Positions 33,501-41,264 of a stretch of 64,000 nucleotides of DNA are shown one piece after another. The notes beneath the pieces are model-generated. The model worked only from the letters and a program-made list of their open reading frames with translations. It searched no databases and was not told the origin of the DNA. The position numbers and the translations under genes were made by a program. Every line of letters starts with the position of its first letter. The stretch's first letter is position 1. Source of the stretch: Catonia carolina (Eukaryota; Arthropoda; Insecta; Hemiptera; Achilidae); contig JAQMRL010000008.1 of the NCBI GenBank assembly GCA_035578175.1, forward strand, positions 91,810,541 to 91,874,540, given 5' to 3'.

Positions 33501-36500
33501 ACAATTTGTTAATGTTTTGCAGAATTTTGAAGTATCACCTGATGGAAAAATAATTGCAGCTTGTGGAAGATTTGGAAATATATATCTGCTTAGTGCCAAA
33601 ACAAAAGAAGTAATTGATTCTCTTAAAATGAATGGTGATGTTCATGGTATTTGTTTTAATCAAGATGGGTCTAAACTTTATTCTCATGGTGGTATGTTTG
33701 TATTTGTATTTCAATGAATAATTAATTTTACTTTAATATTAATAAAATAGTTAAAAGACCGTAGATTTACCATCTCATTAAGATGGTAGTCACTGGGTTC
33801 TAGATTAATTTCAATTTTTAATTACATTATTCTGCCCATAACATACAGGTGGAGTGTCAGATTATTTACACTCAATCTGTTAGTTGCAGGGCTAAAATAA
33901 ATAGTTGTGTTTCTTATCACATGGTCAGCCAATTACACGACTGAATCATTTAAGAACAGAAGAGCTCGAGGTGTAAAAGACTCTAATCAGAGTTATCTCC
34001 GCTGAAAGTAATGAATTTTATTATACAGCCAGACCCTGTGGTGAATGAAGTTAACATTTGCAGAGTGGAAAATGTGTGCTTTTCAGAGAGCTCAGCATGC
34101 TGATAAGCGTACTTTTCCTTTCAGTGAGGAAGGCAAGTTAAACACCTTACTCCTCGTTTTACTTAGTAAAACCTCTACAGGTTCAAACCAGCCTTTCGGC
34201 TGATGACCTAAACAACACAATTACATTAAAATAAACTGCACCTTTAATGATTGTACATTTAAAAAAAAAATTTACATTGACTAGGTGACATTTTCCCCTC
34301 AAAAGAAACCAAACAAAAAAAAATCAACCAACTGATACATTAAGAATGCCATTGTTCGGGTGTTTACTGTTAATAAACTCTTGTTTTTTTCTCTCACCAC
34401 AGTGCTAAATTTGTTGTTTGTTTAGGTCATCACCCGAAAGGCTGGTTTGAACATTTAGAGGCTAAACTAAGTAAAACGAGGAGTGAGGTAGTTTACAGGT
34501 ACCTACCTCATAGAGTTAAATGGTATGCTTATCAGCATGCCGAGCCCTCCGATAAGCTACTTTCTACCCTGCAAAAGACACCTTCACTTCATTCACCACA
34601 GGGTTTGGCTGTATAATGAAATTCATCACTCTCCGAGGAGATACTCTGACTAGTGTCTTTTACACCTCTACCTCTATGTTTAAATTTATGTTTTTAAATG
34701 TTTTAGTCATATAATTGGCTGACCATGTAATTAGAAAAAAACTATTTTTTGTAGCCCTGAAACTAGCAGATTGAAAGCAAATAATTTAACACTCCATCTG
34801 CCTGTTATAGGCTTAAAATTTGTTAAATAACCTATAAACAGTAAGCATCAAGTAATATTATTAAATTATTAATTCTATTTTAATTTTAATTCTATTTTAA
34901 TTTTCAAATAATATTATTAAATTATTAATTCTATTTTAATTTTCTTTCTCAGGACTCAATTTTAGCCCCACTTTTCTGTATATACTTCAGACCTACCGAC
35001 CCTCACTGCTACCTACGCTGACGACACAGTGATATTAGCCCGAGACCAAAACTCTATACACGCTTCACTAACACTCCAACATCATCTCAATCTTATACAC
35101 TAATGGTGTAAAACATGGAAAATAAAACTTAATACGACAAAATCCCTTCACGCAACTTTCACACTCCGTCATGGTGATTGCCCACCAGTATACATAGACA
35201 ATGAACCTCTCACAAAAACAGATACAGTCAAGTATCTCGGTCTGACTTTTGATAAACAACTGACTTGGAGCGCACATATCAAACGGAAACGTTTATTACT
35301 GAATTCCCGACTTAAACTTCTATATTCCCTACTTCACAAATGATCAAAATTACCAATGGCAAAAAATACGCATATATTGTTCTCTTTTGAAACCTATGTG
35401 GACCTACGGGTCCCAAATTTACGGTTCAACCAAACCCTCTAACTTGCAACGAATTCAAGCATTCCAGTCAAAAACATTACACCTTATAGCAAATGCACCT
35501 CTTTACGTTAGCAACAAAACCTTACATACAGATTTGAAAACACTACTTGTACAAAATTCCATTGAATACCTATACAAACGCTTTCACGACAAGTTACATG
35601 AACACGAGAACCCCCTGGTACTTTCCTCTGTCCATTTACCTGATAATCCCCCTAGAAGCCTTAAAAGATGCTGGAGTAGAGACCTGCTAATTTGATATAC
35701 AAATTTTATTCTTGGGGAGGCACCAATGGGGGCCCTACCTCTCTCATGCCTATCATTTCATTTACCTTATTATGATAATCATCACATTTGCTTGTAAAAT
35801 TTTACAGTTGTAAATAAAGAATTAAAGAGGAAAAAAAATTCTTTATCTTTAACTTCTTAATGAAATGAAATCATGTATTTTAAATACTTGTTTATTTTAT
35901 ATTGTTTTCTAATGCACAAGTTTGACAGTTCGATAAATTTAATAAAAAAAAACCATTATTTTTTCAGATGAGGGCAAAGTTTATGTATGGAATATGAATA
36001 ACAGGTCTTATACACATAGATTCGCAGATGATGGTTGTCTGAAAGGAACAAGTATTTGTGTATCACCTGATAATCAGTTATTAGCATGTGGTTCAAGTTC
36101 TGGTATCGTTAATTTGTATAATACATCAACTGCTTTGGAATCAGTTGAACCAAAACCATTCAAAATATTGTATAATTTAAAAACAGCAATAACTGCACTG
36201 AAATTTAATCATTCTTCTGAACTACTCGCTTTTGCGTCACATAAACAAGATAAAGCAGTAAGATTAGTAAGTATAGTTTATTAATCTTTTAAATTTAATA
36301 CGACAATTAAAAATATAAACATAAATACTAAAGCTGCAGTAGAAAGTTGTCCTAAAATTGAAAATACAGTAGTCTTTCTTTGTAACGATTCTCCCTCTAA
36401 CAATAATCCCTTGGTATCTGCGGGTTTCAGTTATCCGCAGACTTTGTCCGTGGACCTAAAACCTTAAATAAAATACGTACATTTTCTCACCTTGTGTACA

Positions 36501-39500
36501 CCGTACTTGGTTGGGAAGTCATACAATTCTGAAAACATGTGTTAGAATAAATGTTTTGGCATCCGTATCATGTTGAGTCACACACTAGTATGGCGACGGC
36601 CGCCATGAGCCAAGCTAGATTTCTGCGTAATGTACGTAGTGAGCCAGTCACCATACTAGTGTGTGACTCACATGATATGGATGCCAAAAAATTTATTCAA
36701 ACACATGTTTTCAGAATTGTATGACTTCCCAACCAAGTACGGTGTACACAAGGTGAGAAAATGTACGTATTTTATTTAAGGTTTTAGGCCCACGGAGTCT
36801 GGAAGGATGGAAAGAATTGGCTCGATGCAGAAATAAAGAAAGGCAGCGGAAAGAAATTACAGAAGCCTCAGGATAAAGATTTTGGTCGGGTCATGCTGTT
36901 GTGGTTTCAATTGCAGCCAGTGAACCATATCCCGCTTGCCAGGCCTCTGATCAAAACAAAAGCAGAATTATTTGCATCGGAGCTTGGAATTGGTGACTTT
37001 AAAGCATCTGGAATTGTGATGCTAGGTATTCAATTTATTCAATTAGTATACATTATCTAGTAAATAACACATTAATTAATGTTGTATCATAGGCAACCAA
37101 TAGAAGCGAGGCTTGGGCTCCGGCTGGTGAGTTCATTCAGCCATTAACCATGGTAACCAATATATTATACTAACAATAATAATATATGAAATGGGAAGCA
37201 AGACCTTGAGGAAATCAAAAAGGAAGAGAGAAAAATCATAAGGAAAATTTTGGGGGCTAGGCTTACTGAAGATGGTTACAGGCTACAATCAATCAAAACA
37301 ACGGAGAAGTATTCAAACATCGAAATTGACTTTAGGAAACAAAGAATGAAATTCTTTGGTCATCTTAGTAGAGTATCACAAGATCGATTGACTAAGAAGA
37401 TTGTAGATTATGTAATCGCACTTAAAACCTCAACACCATGGCATCAGGAAATTCGTAAGGACCTCGAACGTGCAAACATAAATAAGTTCAGCCAATATCG
37501 TAGAAAGAGACACATTTCGAGACAAAGTAAATAAGTGGGAAGTTTCACCTGAGCAACCACAGCAAAAACAAGTCAGGCCAAAATGGTCAGAAGAACGTTA
37601 ACAAGCTTTCTCAGAAAGAATGAAAGTCTATTGGAAGAACAGGAAGAACCCAAAGAAAAGTTAATTGAGCTGTTTGCTTAACGTCTTCCGCTATTGGGAG
37701 AATTCGCTAATAATAATAATAATATATGAAACCAAATAAAAACATGAAAAGAAATCAAGAAATAGGGGTTGACTTTAATACAGTTTTTTTAACGATGAAG
37801 TTTTTTTTATTTTTAAGGTTGTTCCATTATATTCATATGTGAGTGAATTACTTTATTTTTAAACCTATTTCTTCAAATTTTAGTTCCTCTTTATTTTATA
37901 ATGATATAAGTGCCTAGACCCTTGGATATCGTTTTGGAGAGAGAGGACTATACCTAATATTTAAACTGCATTTCATTGTATAAATTCAAAGTGTGTATGT
38001 ATCGCACTAGCTTACAATGTGGAGGTCTCAAGTTCGATTCCTGGCTAGGGTCTGGAAATTGTCACAAGTTAAAACCTACTTAGTCGCTAACCAAGCAATT
38101 ATTGTGACTTTATGAACTAAAAAAAATTAAAGTAATAGAATTAACTGTACTTGTACTCAAGATGATACAGATGTGAGAAGACAAAAATACATCTAACCTA
38201 ATTGTCTGTTGAGTTGTTAAAGGTAGACAATTAGGTTAGATGTATTTTTGTCTTCTCACATCTGTATCATCTTGAGTACAAGTACAGTTAATTCTATTAC
38301 TTTAATTTTTTTTAGTTCATAAAGTCACAATGTACTGAAATCATTTTTCAAATCTCTTCACAGAATAGGCTGTGTAGCCTGTTCCAGCATAACAAATAAA
38401 AAACTATCAATGTAAGCCGACACAAAACAAAATGAAACCAGATCAAAACTCCTGTTGTAATATTATGTCAGCATCCTTTTTTGTGCATTTTCTGAGCGTT
38501 GTAAAATTATGCCAGAAACTGACAAAGGGTTAAATTACTCTGATTCGGCTTTGTAAGCCGTTAGAAAAATCCTTTAGTAAAAACCTTTTGTATTTACGGG
38601 ATATTTATCATAAACATTTTAAAACATGTTTTGATTGAAATTAAGGTTCTATTTATAAAGTAAGATTTTTTTATTAGATATAATTAAAGATAGAGAATGA
38701 AAATTTGTTAAATTTTTTTTGTTTTTTCAGATGCATTACCCATCATTAACTGTATATAAAAATTTTCCAAATATGGAAAAAATTAGTGGTATACCAAATT
38801 GTGTATCATTTTCACCACAATCGGGATATATGGCAATTGGCAATAATGCTGCCAAAGCAGAATTGTACAGGTATGTTTCCAAACAATGAACATAATTTTT
38901 ATTTTAAAAAAATAACTCGAGAAGAAAATTTGAAATAAATGAATCCCGGAAAGGAAGTCAGACATGAAAGTTTGAAGTGAATTTCATTAATAAAGTTAAT
39001 AATTAAAAAATAAAAAATTTAACTGACAAGCTACAGACAATATTCCAGTAGTTATGAATATTAGATTCCAGTATTTTTAATATTTGAAAAAATTAGCAAG
39101 CTTTTTCTGTACTAATATCAATAGTGAAGAGAATATAATCTATATATTATTAGCGAGCAGGTTTTTTTTCCAACACGATTTTAACCATCTAAACCTTCAC
39201 CGATTTTCCCCAAAGTGGGCTCAAATAAATCGTCAGTTTGAGTAGATTTGCAGAAAAATAACCAAAATCATATATTTTGATTTATAACCATAAAATAGGA
39301 GGTTTAAAATAAAGATAATAATACATGAAGTTAATAAGAATGAGAATATGGGAATCAGTGCATCTGTGTACGGAATGCAGTACTACCCTACGCACATATA
39401 TCTCTCTCTTTCTTTATCCATCCCTCCCACATCTCACACTATTTAGGTTGGAGGGGGCAAGTTCAACGAACTAAAGTATACCAACGCATTGGCAGTGACA

Positions 39501-39887
39501 CATCGCTTTGTACTTTCCAATATGGTTGTTGTTACTTTGAGTAGTGTACAGTGAGTTCTGCTATATTTTCCTTTTGTTTTTAACAGCTCCTTTCAGAGCT
39601 AATATAATTTTTCAGATCATTTGGTAGCCTAAAAATTCAAATAATGCATCGCAACAATAAAACAAAAAATGTTGTTTACAGAGAAGTACTATAAAAACAA
39701 ATTTACACTTTTGTGTGGGGTTTCCCGCACGTGTTCACCTAGTCAATGAATTAAAGTAATTCATTATGTTAAACATGTTGATTACTTTTTTGAAAAACCA
39801 TTAATTATCGAAACAATTTATTTTTATATATTCTGTTAACTTTTTGTCTGGTTTTGTTTCAGGTTAAATCATTTTGGAAGTTATTGA
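21372..39887 (+). CDS. UTP18: UTP18, WD40 protein of the SSU processome (complete)
   Basis: UTP18 is a nucleolar WD40 protein of the UTP-B subcomplex of the small-subunit processome, required for early 35S/47S pre-rRNA processing. Nine exons (listed separately) join in frame to 508 residues, close to the size of animal orthologues. An acidic/basic unstructured N-terminus (about 1-115) includes the conserved RLEKLVFGD (56-64), whose LVFGD may correspond to the exosome-helicase-binding motif described in yeast Utp18 (unsure). WD-type strands follow: SIEFHPTSTVALIAG, FEVSPDGKIIAACGRFG, EGKVYVWNM, ACGSSSGIVNLYN and the C-terminal VSFSPQSGYMAIGN ending RLNHFGSY, matching the family's terminal R-L-x-H-x-x-x-F/Y. 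All introns begin GT and end AG and are largely filled with transposons. Confidence 0.95.
21588..22297 (-). mobile_element. 5'-truncated copy of the SGNH LINE
   Basis: The 3' end of the same LINE family as 4230-8440, in UTP18 intron 1 and antisense to the gene: T run at about 21588, then the shared 3' region, then the C-terminal coding part up to about 22297, where homology ends at 'tattttgaattaatg'. Frame 21917-22180 (87 residues) keeps the natural end VHEFLSK that the longer copy has lost. Confidence 0.88.
22362..22535 (+). CDS. UTP18: UTP18 exon 2
   Basis: The acceptor TTTTCAG is followed by A, completing Arg, then LEKLVFGDSSHIF. It includes an acidic stretch (DSAFEDSSDVEDS) and the family's PAWEDEDD block and ends ACTAG|GTAAGT. 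It encodes residues 56-113. Confidence 0.93.
22590..22790. repeat. Dispersed repeat shared with 18480-18690
   Basis: Reverse-oriented relative of the repeat in UTP20 intron 1. It shares 'cgctgattaaaaagtaacaa', 'aaacaaataatgacatc' and 'ttaggcctacatcat'. Non-coding, in UTP18 intron 2. Confidence 0.6.
23168..23825 (-). repeat. R1 repeat, truncated copy
   Basis: It begins at the hairpin terminus ('gggtgtgaaacactcaca') and runs through the duplicated block to 'gtaggaccagtttttgaga', then loses similarity near 23825. It faces the next copy head to head, about 80 bp away. Confidence 0.8.
23905..24833 (+). repeat. R1 repeat, full-length copy
   Basis: A complete R1 copy of about 930 bp in sense with UTP18, from 'tactttctcttgcctatat' to 'gagtgtttcacaccagatt'. 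It includes the GT microsatellite at about 24030-24058. It ends directly next to the 60-bp minisatellite. Confidence 0.86.
24843..25101. repeat. 60-bp minisatellite, 4.3 units
   Basis: Four consecutive 60-base units plus a partial fifth are almost identical. Units at about 24901, 24961 and 25021 differ at one base ('gattt' to 'gatta'), and the first unit has two further changes. Each unit includes 'cggtacttttgtttcttg' and 'attggacataaaataag'. The near-identity implies recent expansion. It lies in UTP18 intron 2. Confidence 0.95.
25190..25262 (-). mobile_element. Pogo/Tigger-like terminal fragment
   Basis: On the minus strand the segment reads 'acagtagaacgcccccaat' followed by 'ccagattaat' and 'ccagattatcgaatt', similar to the terminal repeats of pogo/Tigger elements, which typically read CAGT-x-(A/G)-A-C followed by (C/G)ATTATC. 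Only one end is visible. Confidence 0.4.
25537..26333 (+). mobile_element. Internally deleted hAT transposon
   Basis: A textbook hAT structure: the exact 8-bp target duplication GCTGGGCA at 25529-25536 and 26334-26341, and inverted ends TAGTGATGAGCATCGA and (complemented) TAGTGATGAGAATCGA. Both subterminal regions carry many ATCGATGTTT-type boxes in both orientations (about 25560-25670 and 26205-26320), likely transposase binding sites. At 797 bp it keeps only the last part of the transposase. In UTP18 intron 2. Confidence 0.93.
25682..25948 (+). pseudogene. hAT transposase C-terminal dimerisation region
   Basis: The frame includes LLFWKEMATTYPLLSEMAR, then ATSVPSAQLFSKVGQ and KARNRLGGKLISKIVFL with a final DDSLW, the hAT C-terminal dimerisation domain. 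Family members have S-E before the L/I-F-S; here the Glu is Ala-Gln shifted. The zinc finger and the catalytic domain are deleted. The frame is open to its stop. Confidence 0.88.
26516..26687 (+). CDS. UTP18: UTP18 exon 3
   Basis: After TTTTTTAG the split codon becomes Ser, then IQTAHELQGRPHIEHPG, YSSLLKRRFENIVGNPKWAE and an acidic tail. The donor CGG|GTTTGT is the weakest in the gene but keeps phase 0 with exon 4, whose first residues complete a conserved block. Residues 114-171. Confidence 0.9.
26979..27603 (+). pseudogene. DNA-transposon protein with N-terminal HTH, frameshifted
   Basis: Two overlapping frames form one decayed product. 27112-27225 has a SGYRVYSQC segment, and 27220-27603 has VQNRVARAMGISRSTVQRIL (homeodomain-like HTH), followed by VRRTIYDFHKTNAEYPTLN and KGSKWSLWKIIKDTGIQ. 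This matches the N-terminal part of a transposase-like protein common in insect genomes that precedes an IS630/mariner-type DDE domain. The catalytic part is absent. The element's ends were not found. It is in UTP18 intron 3. Confidence 0.65.
28038..29069 (+). mobile_element. DNA transposon with GAGGCGTT ends, 4-bp duplication
   Basis: Inverted ends GAGGCGTTCCGGACCAGAAG and (complemented) GAGGCGTTGCGGACCAGAAG continue similar for about 38 bp and are flanked by ATAT on both sides (28034-28037, 29070-29073). The terminal motif 'gaccagaagggtgaactc' recurs directly at about 28220, and inverted pieces occur near 28142 and 28980, so the ends carry several copies of one box. The superfamily is not certain: a 4-bp duplication is used by Sola-type elements, among others. 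In UTP18 intron 3. Confidence 0.82.
28430..28950 (+). pseudogene. Transposase-like remnant inside the GAGGCGTT element
   Basis: Pieces in alternating frames resemble one insect transposase-type protein: MERDTGGNREDEEAGY at the start, a Cys-containing SRKIGVHCSCGCFENVG, and 28689-28973 with LYKLLHSTDCKRSYVKGRPS, GIHGISEKRVHIVLDWI and TDRRGKHGE. The I-H-x-I-S and D-x-R-G-K-H pattern is what I recall from a family of uncharacterised transposases. At least two frameshifts are present and the catalytic core is missing. Confidence 0.55.
29268..30040. mobile_element. Pogo/Tigger-like MITE
   Basis: Inverted ends AAGTCAACTCCCGATTATC and (complemented) CAGTCAACTTCCAATTATC are flanked by TA (29266-29267, 30041-30042). 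These ends are typical of pogo/Tigger elements of the Tc1/mariner superfamily. No transposase coding is visible. It contains a short tandem array (separate entry). In UTP18 intron 3. Confidence 0.8.
29733..29905. repeat. Tandem repeat, about 43 bp x 4, in the pogo-like MITE
   Basis: Four copies of a unit with 'aagcgtgtgctttactttac', 'aaagcgcg' and 'tatttacaaattt', differing at a few positions. The unit's 'aagc..gtgctt' and 'aaagcgcg' parts are partly self-complementary. Confidence 0.8.
30154..30336 (+). CDS. UTP18: UTP18 exon 4
   Basis: TTTCAG|AGATGT gives RCGNFIEKRNYLSDGVLKY, matching the R-x-G-N-F-I block of UTP18, and then the first WD strand SIEFHPTSTVALIAG. It ends GTTGAG|GTGATT in phase 0. 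Residues 172-232. Confidence 0.93.
30381..30512. repeat. R1 mosaic fragment
   Basis: It starts as the left end of R1 in plus orientation ('tactttctcttgcttatat') and after about 35 bp switches to an inner R1 segment in minus orientation ('accagtttttgagaaaatcg' to 'gttcgtgtcggg'). The inversion join marks a rearranged copy. In UTP18 intron 4. Confidence 0.7.
31027..31930 (+). repeat. R1 repeat, full-length copy
   Basis: A complete copy in sense with UTP18 in intron 4, from 'actttctcttgcctatatga' to 'gtgagtgtttcacaccaga'. The GT microsatellite lies at about 31163-31192. A small internal deletion removes part of the duplicated block near 31590. Confidence 0.86.
31940..32640. other. UTP18: UTP18 intron 4 remainder, no clear feature
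   Basis: A 104-codon minus-strand frame lies at 32090-32404 (ending MQLLKTCIELGSDK). Its last 65 or so residues look protein-like but match nothing I recognise. It may be a scrap of a transposon protein or pseudogene. The rest is AT-rich. Confidence 0.3.
32693..32890 (+). CDS. UTP18: UTP18 exon 5
   Basis: TTTTAG precedes VDGKNNTKIQTVKFPNFG. It also encodes the YSYDMMTGRS strand-turn. It ends ATGGAG|GTAGGT. Residues 233-298. The residues across the exon 4/5 join (V-E-V-D-G-K) match the family. Confidence 0.93.
33160..33316 (-). mobile_element. tRNA-derived SINE (SINE-B)
   Basis: Reads on the minus strand from 'ggccggcccgttggtgtagt' (A-box like, 'gtggttagcgcaattgg') through a degraded B-box (TTTCGATTCCC) to the common tail 'aattgcagaatagtcagac' and a short A run. 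Inserted in UTP18 intron 5. Confidence 0.78.
33523..33691 (+). CDS. UTP18: UTP18 exon 6
   Basis: TTGCAG precedes NFEVSPDGKIIAACGRFG, the best conserved WD block. Two GT donors are possible. Use of the second (GGTG|GTATGT) preserves phase and yields H-G-D-E-G-K across the join, matching the family, so 33691 is chosen as the end. Confidence 0.93.
33835..34212 (+). repeat. R380 repeat, full-length copy
   Basis: About 380 bp from 'cccataacatacaggtggag' to 'tcggctgatgacctaaacaa'. Internal landmarks are 'cttatcacatggtcagcc', 'cagccagaccctgtggtgaa' and 'gaggaaggcaagttaaac'. It forms an inverted pair with 34413-34806 in UTP18 intron 6. Confidence 0.88.
34413..34806 (-). repeat. R380 repeat, full-length copy
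   Basis: A minus-strand copy, from 'ttgtttaggtcatcacccga' to 'actccatctgcctgttatag'. With the preceding copy it could fold into a long hairpin with a loop of about 200 nt when intron 6 is transcribed. Confidence 0.88.
34853..34945. repeat. AT-rich short tandem duplication
   Basis: Two copies of 'taatattattaaattatta' plus 'attctattttaatttt' repeats lie side by side just before the Jockey-type LINE fragment. Confidence 0.8.
34946..35832 (+). pseudogene. Jockey-type LINE fragment (RT C-terminus and 3' end)
   Basis: The plus strand encodes 'DSILAPLF' and 'TYADDTVILARDQ' (the reverse transcriptase A-D-D box intact), then KYLGLTFDKQLTWSAHIK and, after frame breaks, 35387-35695 with MWTYGSQIYGSTKPSNLQRI and a C-terminus typical of Jockey-clade elements. 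A stop codon interrupts just after the A-D-D region. It ends with a short A-rich tail after 'aataaagaattaaagagg'. In UTP18 intron 6, in sense. Confidence 0.85.
35968..36266 (+). CDS. UTP18: UTP18 exon 7
   Basis: This is the longest exon. It reads EGKVYVWNMNNRSYTHRF, VSPDNQLLACGSSSG and ALKFNHSSELLAFASHKQ and ends AGATTA|GTAAGT in phase 0. Residues up to 454. Confidence 0.94.
36440..36803. mobile_element. Foldback element with about 150-bp arms
   Basis: The left arm (about 36440-36593) and right arm (about 36653-36803) are inverted copies with few mismatches: for example 'aaaatacgtacattttctca', 'ccgtacttggttgggaagtc' and 'gtcacacactagtatgg' each recur complemented. The loop is about 60 bp. 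It appears to be inserted in a Tigger-like element, whose end and CENP-B-like coding lie on either side. In UTP18 intron 7. Confidence 0.82.
36880..37022 (+). pseudogene. Pogo/Tigger transposase, CENP-B-like HTH scrap
   Basis: The frame reads WFQLQPVNHIPLARPLIKTK and AELFASELGIGDFKASG, matching the CENP-B/Tc5-type helix-turn-helix of pogo/Tigger transposases (W-F, p-l-x-x-P-L-I-x-x-K-A, D-F-x-A-S). Only this domain survives. A Tigger-like terminus (TATCTGCGGGTTTCAG) lies about 470 bp upstream at about 36416. Confidence 0.7.
37190..37705 (+). pseudogene. LINE ORF2 C-terminal fragment
   Basis: 37250-37534 encodes MGARLTEDGYRLQSI, RMKFFGHLSRVSQDRLTKKI and further residues. The frame then shifts into KMVRRTLTSFLRKNESLLEE. 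It is the same type of C-terminus as at 13777-14388. The insert ends in a TAA-rich tail and is flanked by 'aataatatatgaaa' at about 37178 and 37717, consistent with a target duplication. UTP18 intron 7, in sense. Confidence 0.75.
37985..38100 (+). mobile_element. tRNA-derived SINE (SINE-D)
   Basis: A B-box, AGTTCGATTCC, lies near 38029, preceded by 'cgcactagcttacaatgtg' as the A-box side and followed by 'ctggctagggtctggaaatt'. The 3' part merges into the left arm of the 107-bp hairpin, so its tail appears to be included in that inverted duplication. Confidence 0.6.
38101..38331. repeat. Perfect 107-bp inverted repeat, 17-nt loop
   Basis: Bases 38101-38207 and 38225-38331 are exact reverse complements over all 107 positions by my reading, separated by 17 nt. 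The arms run from ATTGTGACTTTATGAAC inward to CTAACCTAATTGTCT. In UTP18 intron 7 this would be transcribed as a fully paired 107-bp hairpin. It could be a young foldback element, an in-place inverted duplication that captured a SINE tail, or an assembly artefact. Confidence 0.9.
38731..38870 (+). CDS. UTP18: UTP18 exon 8
   Basis: TTTTCAG precedes MHYPSLTVYKNFPN. It also includes VSFSPQSGYMAIGNN. It ends TACAG|GTATGT with a split Arg codon. Residues 455-500. Confidence 0.94.
39863..39887 (+). CDS. UTP18: UTP18 exon 9 (stop codon)
   Basis: A 25-bp terminal exon after GTTTCAG completes Arg and adds LNHFGSY and TGA. It is far too short to be seen as an open reading frame. It is supported by the conserved C-terminal R-L-x-H pattern of UTP18 and by the intact phase. 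Confidence 0.9.
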
Positions 39888-39965
39888 ACAATTTACCTTA
39901 ATTTAATAATTTGACCTTCATAATTTTGAATTTTTTGAAGTGATTACAATTATACTTAATTTTTT

Positions 39966-39971
39966 AATAAA
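39966..39971 (+). terminator. UTP18: UTP18 polyadenylation signal AATAAA
   Basis: A canonical AATAAA lies 79 bp after the UTP18 stop codon and is followed by a T/GT-rich stretch (gtttgtacatttattt), the expected downstream element. It predicts a short 3' untranslated region of about 100 nt. Confidence 0.7.
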
Positions 39972-39989
39972 GTTTGTACATTTATTTAG

Positions 39990-40115
39990 TTACCTACTTT
40001 TTCATTGTTATTAATATTATTAGCAAAAATATTATATTATATATATGTATAATATTATTTTATATATTATTATTATTATTAATATTTTATATTATTATAT
40101 TAATATTAATTTTAT
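39990..40115. repeat. AT simple-sequence tract downstream of UTP18
   Basis: A stretch made almost wholly of TAT, ATT and TATTA units lies about 40-160 bp beyond the probable UTP18 cleavage site. Low complexity and no further content. Confidence 0.85.
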
Positions 40116-40596
40116 TGTCGCTGTTTCCAGTCCCATGAATAATTTTCAAAAATTTTGAAACGAAGAAAGTATTGGATGACACATTGTACAGAGGTACTGC
40201 ACTACCGGATACCTGTATACTACAATACATTTTATACTAAAGAATAGATTGATAAAAGAAGTACCTTACTGTATTAACCCTTTGAGTGCCGCGCCTTGTA
40301 GTGGTAACAAGTGAAAAATGCGAGGTCAAAAGCAAGCTAATGACACTATTCCCTTTAAAAAATAATTTCATCAAAACTAATACGAATATTACCTTAATTC
40401 TTTTTCCGAAATTAGCAGAAAACTTAAGGCCTTGTCAAACAGAACGCGGACGGTCTGCTCTTGTCCACCCGGACCCTGTGTTAGGCATTGTTGCATCACC
40501 CTAGTCAAATAGACAGCGGCCTATGCCGCATACCAATCTATTCCGCGGCGGACTGTTGGGAGGTTGTATTTTTCTACAGAGTCCGCGACGGACAGG

Positions 40597-40785
40597 ATGG
40601 CCGATGAAGAGGAAAAATTAATTGAACTTGTTAGGGAGCACCCACATTTATATGATGTGCAAGATAATGATTACAAAAACTTGGTTAAGAAAGCACAATC
40701 ATGGACAGAAATAGCTGAAAAACTTCAACAAACCAGTAGTTTTAAACACAAATTTTATTGTTTTTTGTTATTACAGTATTTATAA
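40597..40785 (+). pseudogene. MADF-domain protein of PIF/Harbinger, N-terminus
   Basis: The frame starts MADEEEKLIELVREHPHLYD and continues DVQDNDYKNLVKKAQSWTEI, the first helices of an Adf-1-type MADF (Myb/SANT-like) domain, then runs into unrelated residues and stops. Such a second protein assists nuclear import or DNA binding of the Harbinger transposase. Truncated by the internal deletion. Confidence 0.82.
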
Positions 40786-41048
40786 CAAAAAATTAGTTTT
40801 ACGTTTTTACTGTCGACGTGATTGACAGCATAACTATATATTGAAAGTGTATCAGTCTGTATTAGTCTTTGACTTATTAATTATTAACATTATTCATCGA
40901 CTTAAATAGTTGAAGTAATTAACAAATTGGTCTTGTATAGGGATGTCTGTTCCTGCTAGTGACTTTGGAGACAGTATAATTGTTATTTACGAACTCAAGA
41001 TAGAAAGCAGAATTTTTGAAGATACTGCTATCATTATGCCACCCATAG

Positions 41049-41264
41049 CTACCTTATACAACAATAATGAAATGATAGTTGGGATAAATGAAAGTACATG
41101 AAAAATCGGTCTTCGAAGGAATTCAATTCATTGCAAAGTCGGTGAAATTCACCTACCTCCACTCTTTTGCAATTAATTTCGTGCACCCATTTTCTTTTTC
41201 GTTTGGACCAACTCAAAGGGAACAAAAGAAGTAATTCTTCTTCGTCTGAGGAACTGCTAGACAT
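41049..41264 (-). pseudogene. PIF/Harbinger transposase, N-terminus
   Basis: On the minus strand the frame opens MSSSSSDEEELLLLF and includes KRKWVHEINCKRVEVGEFH and FEDRFFMYFHLS, which match the conserved N-terminal block of HARBI1-like nucleases (R-x-x-W-V-H-x-I-x-x-x-R, F-x-x-x-x-R-M/L-S). The DDE domain is missing. It points inward from the right end of the element. Confidence 0.8.

Noticed and set aside
39130..39300. A Helitron 5' end near 'tctatatattattagcgagc'.
   Set aside because: Only a TC start and an AT-rich beginning fit; no CTRR end with hairpin follows within the next kilobases.
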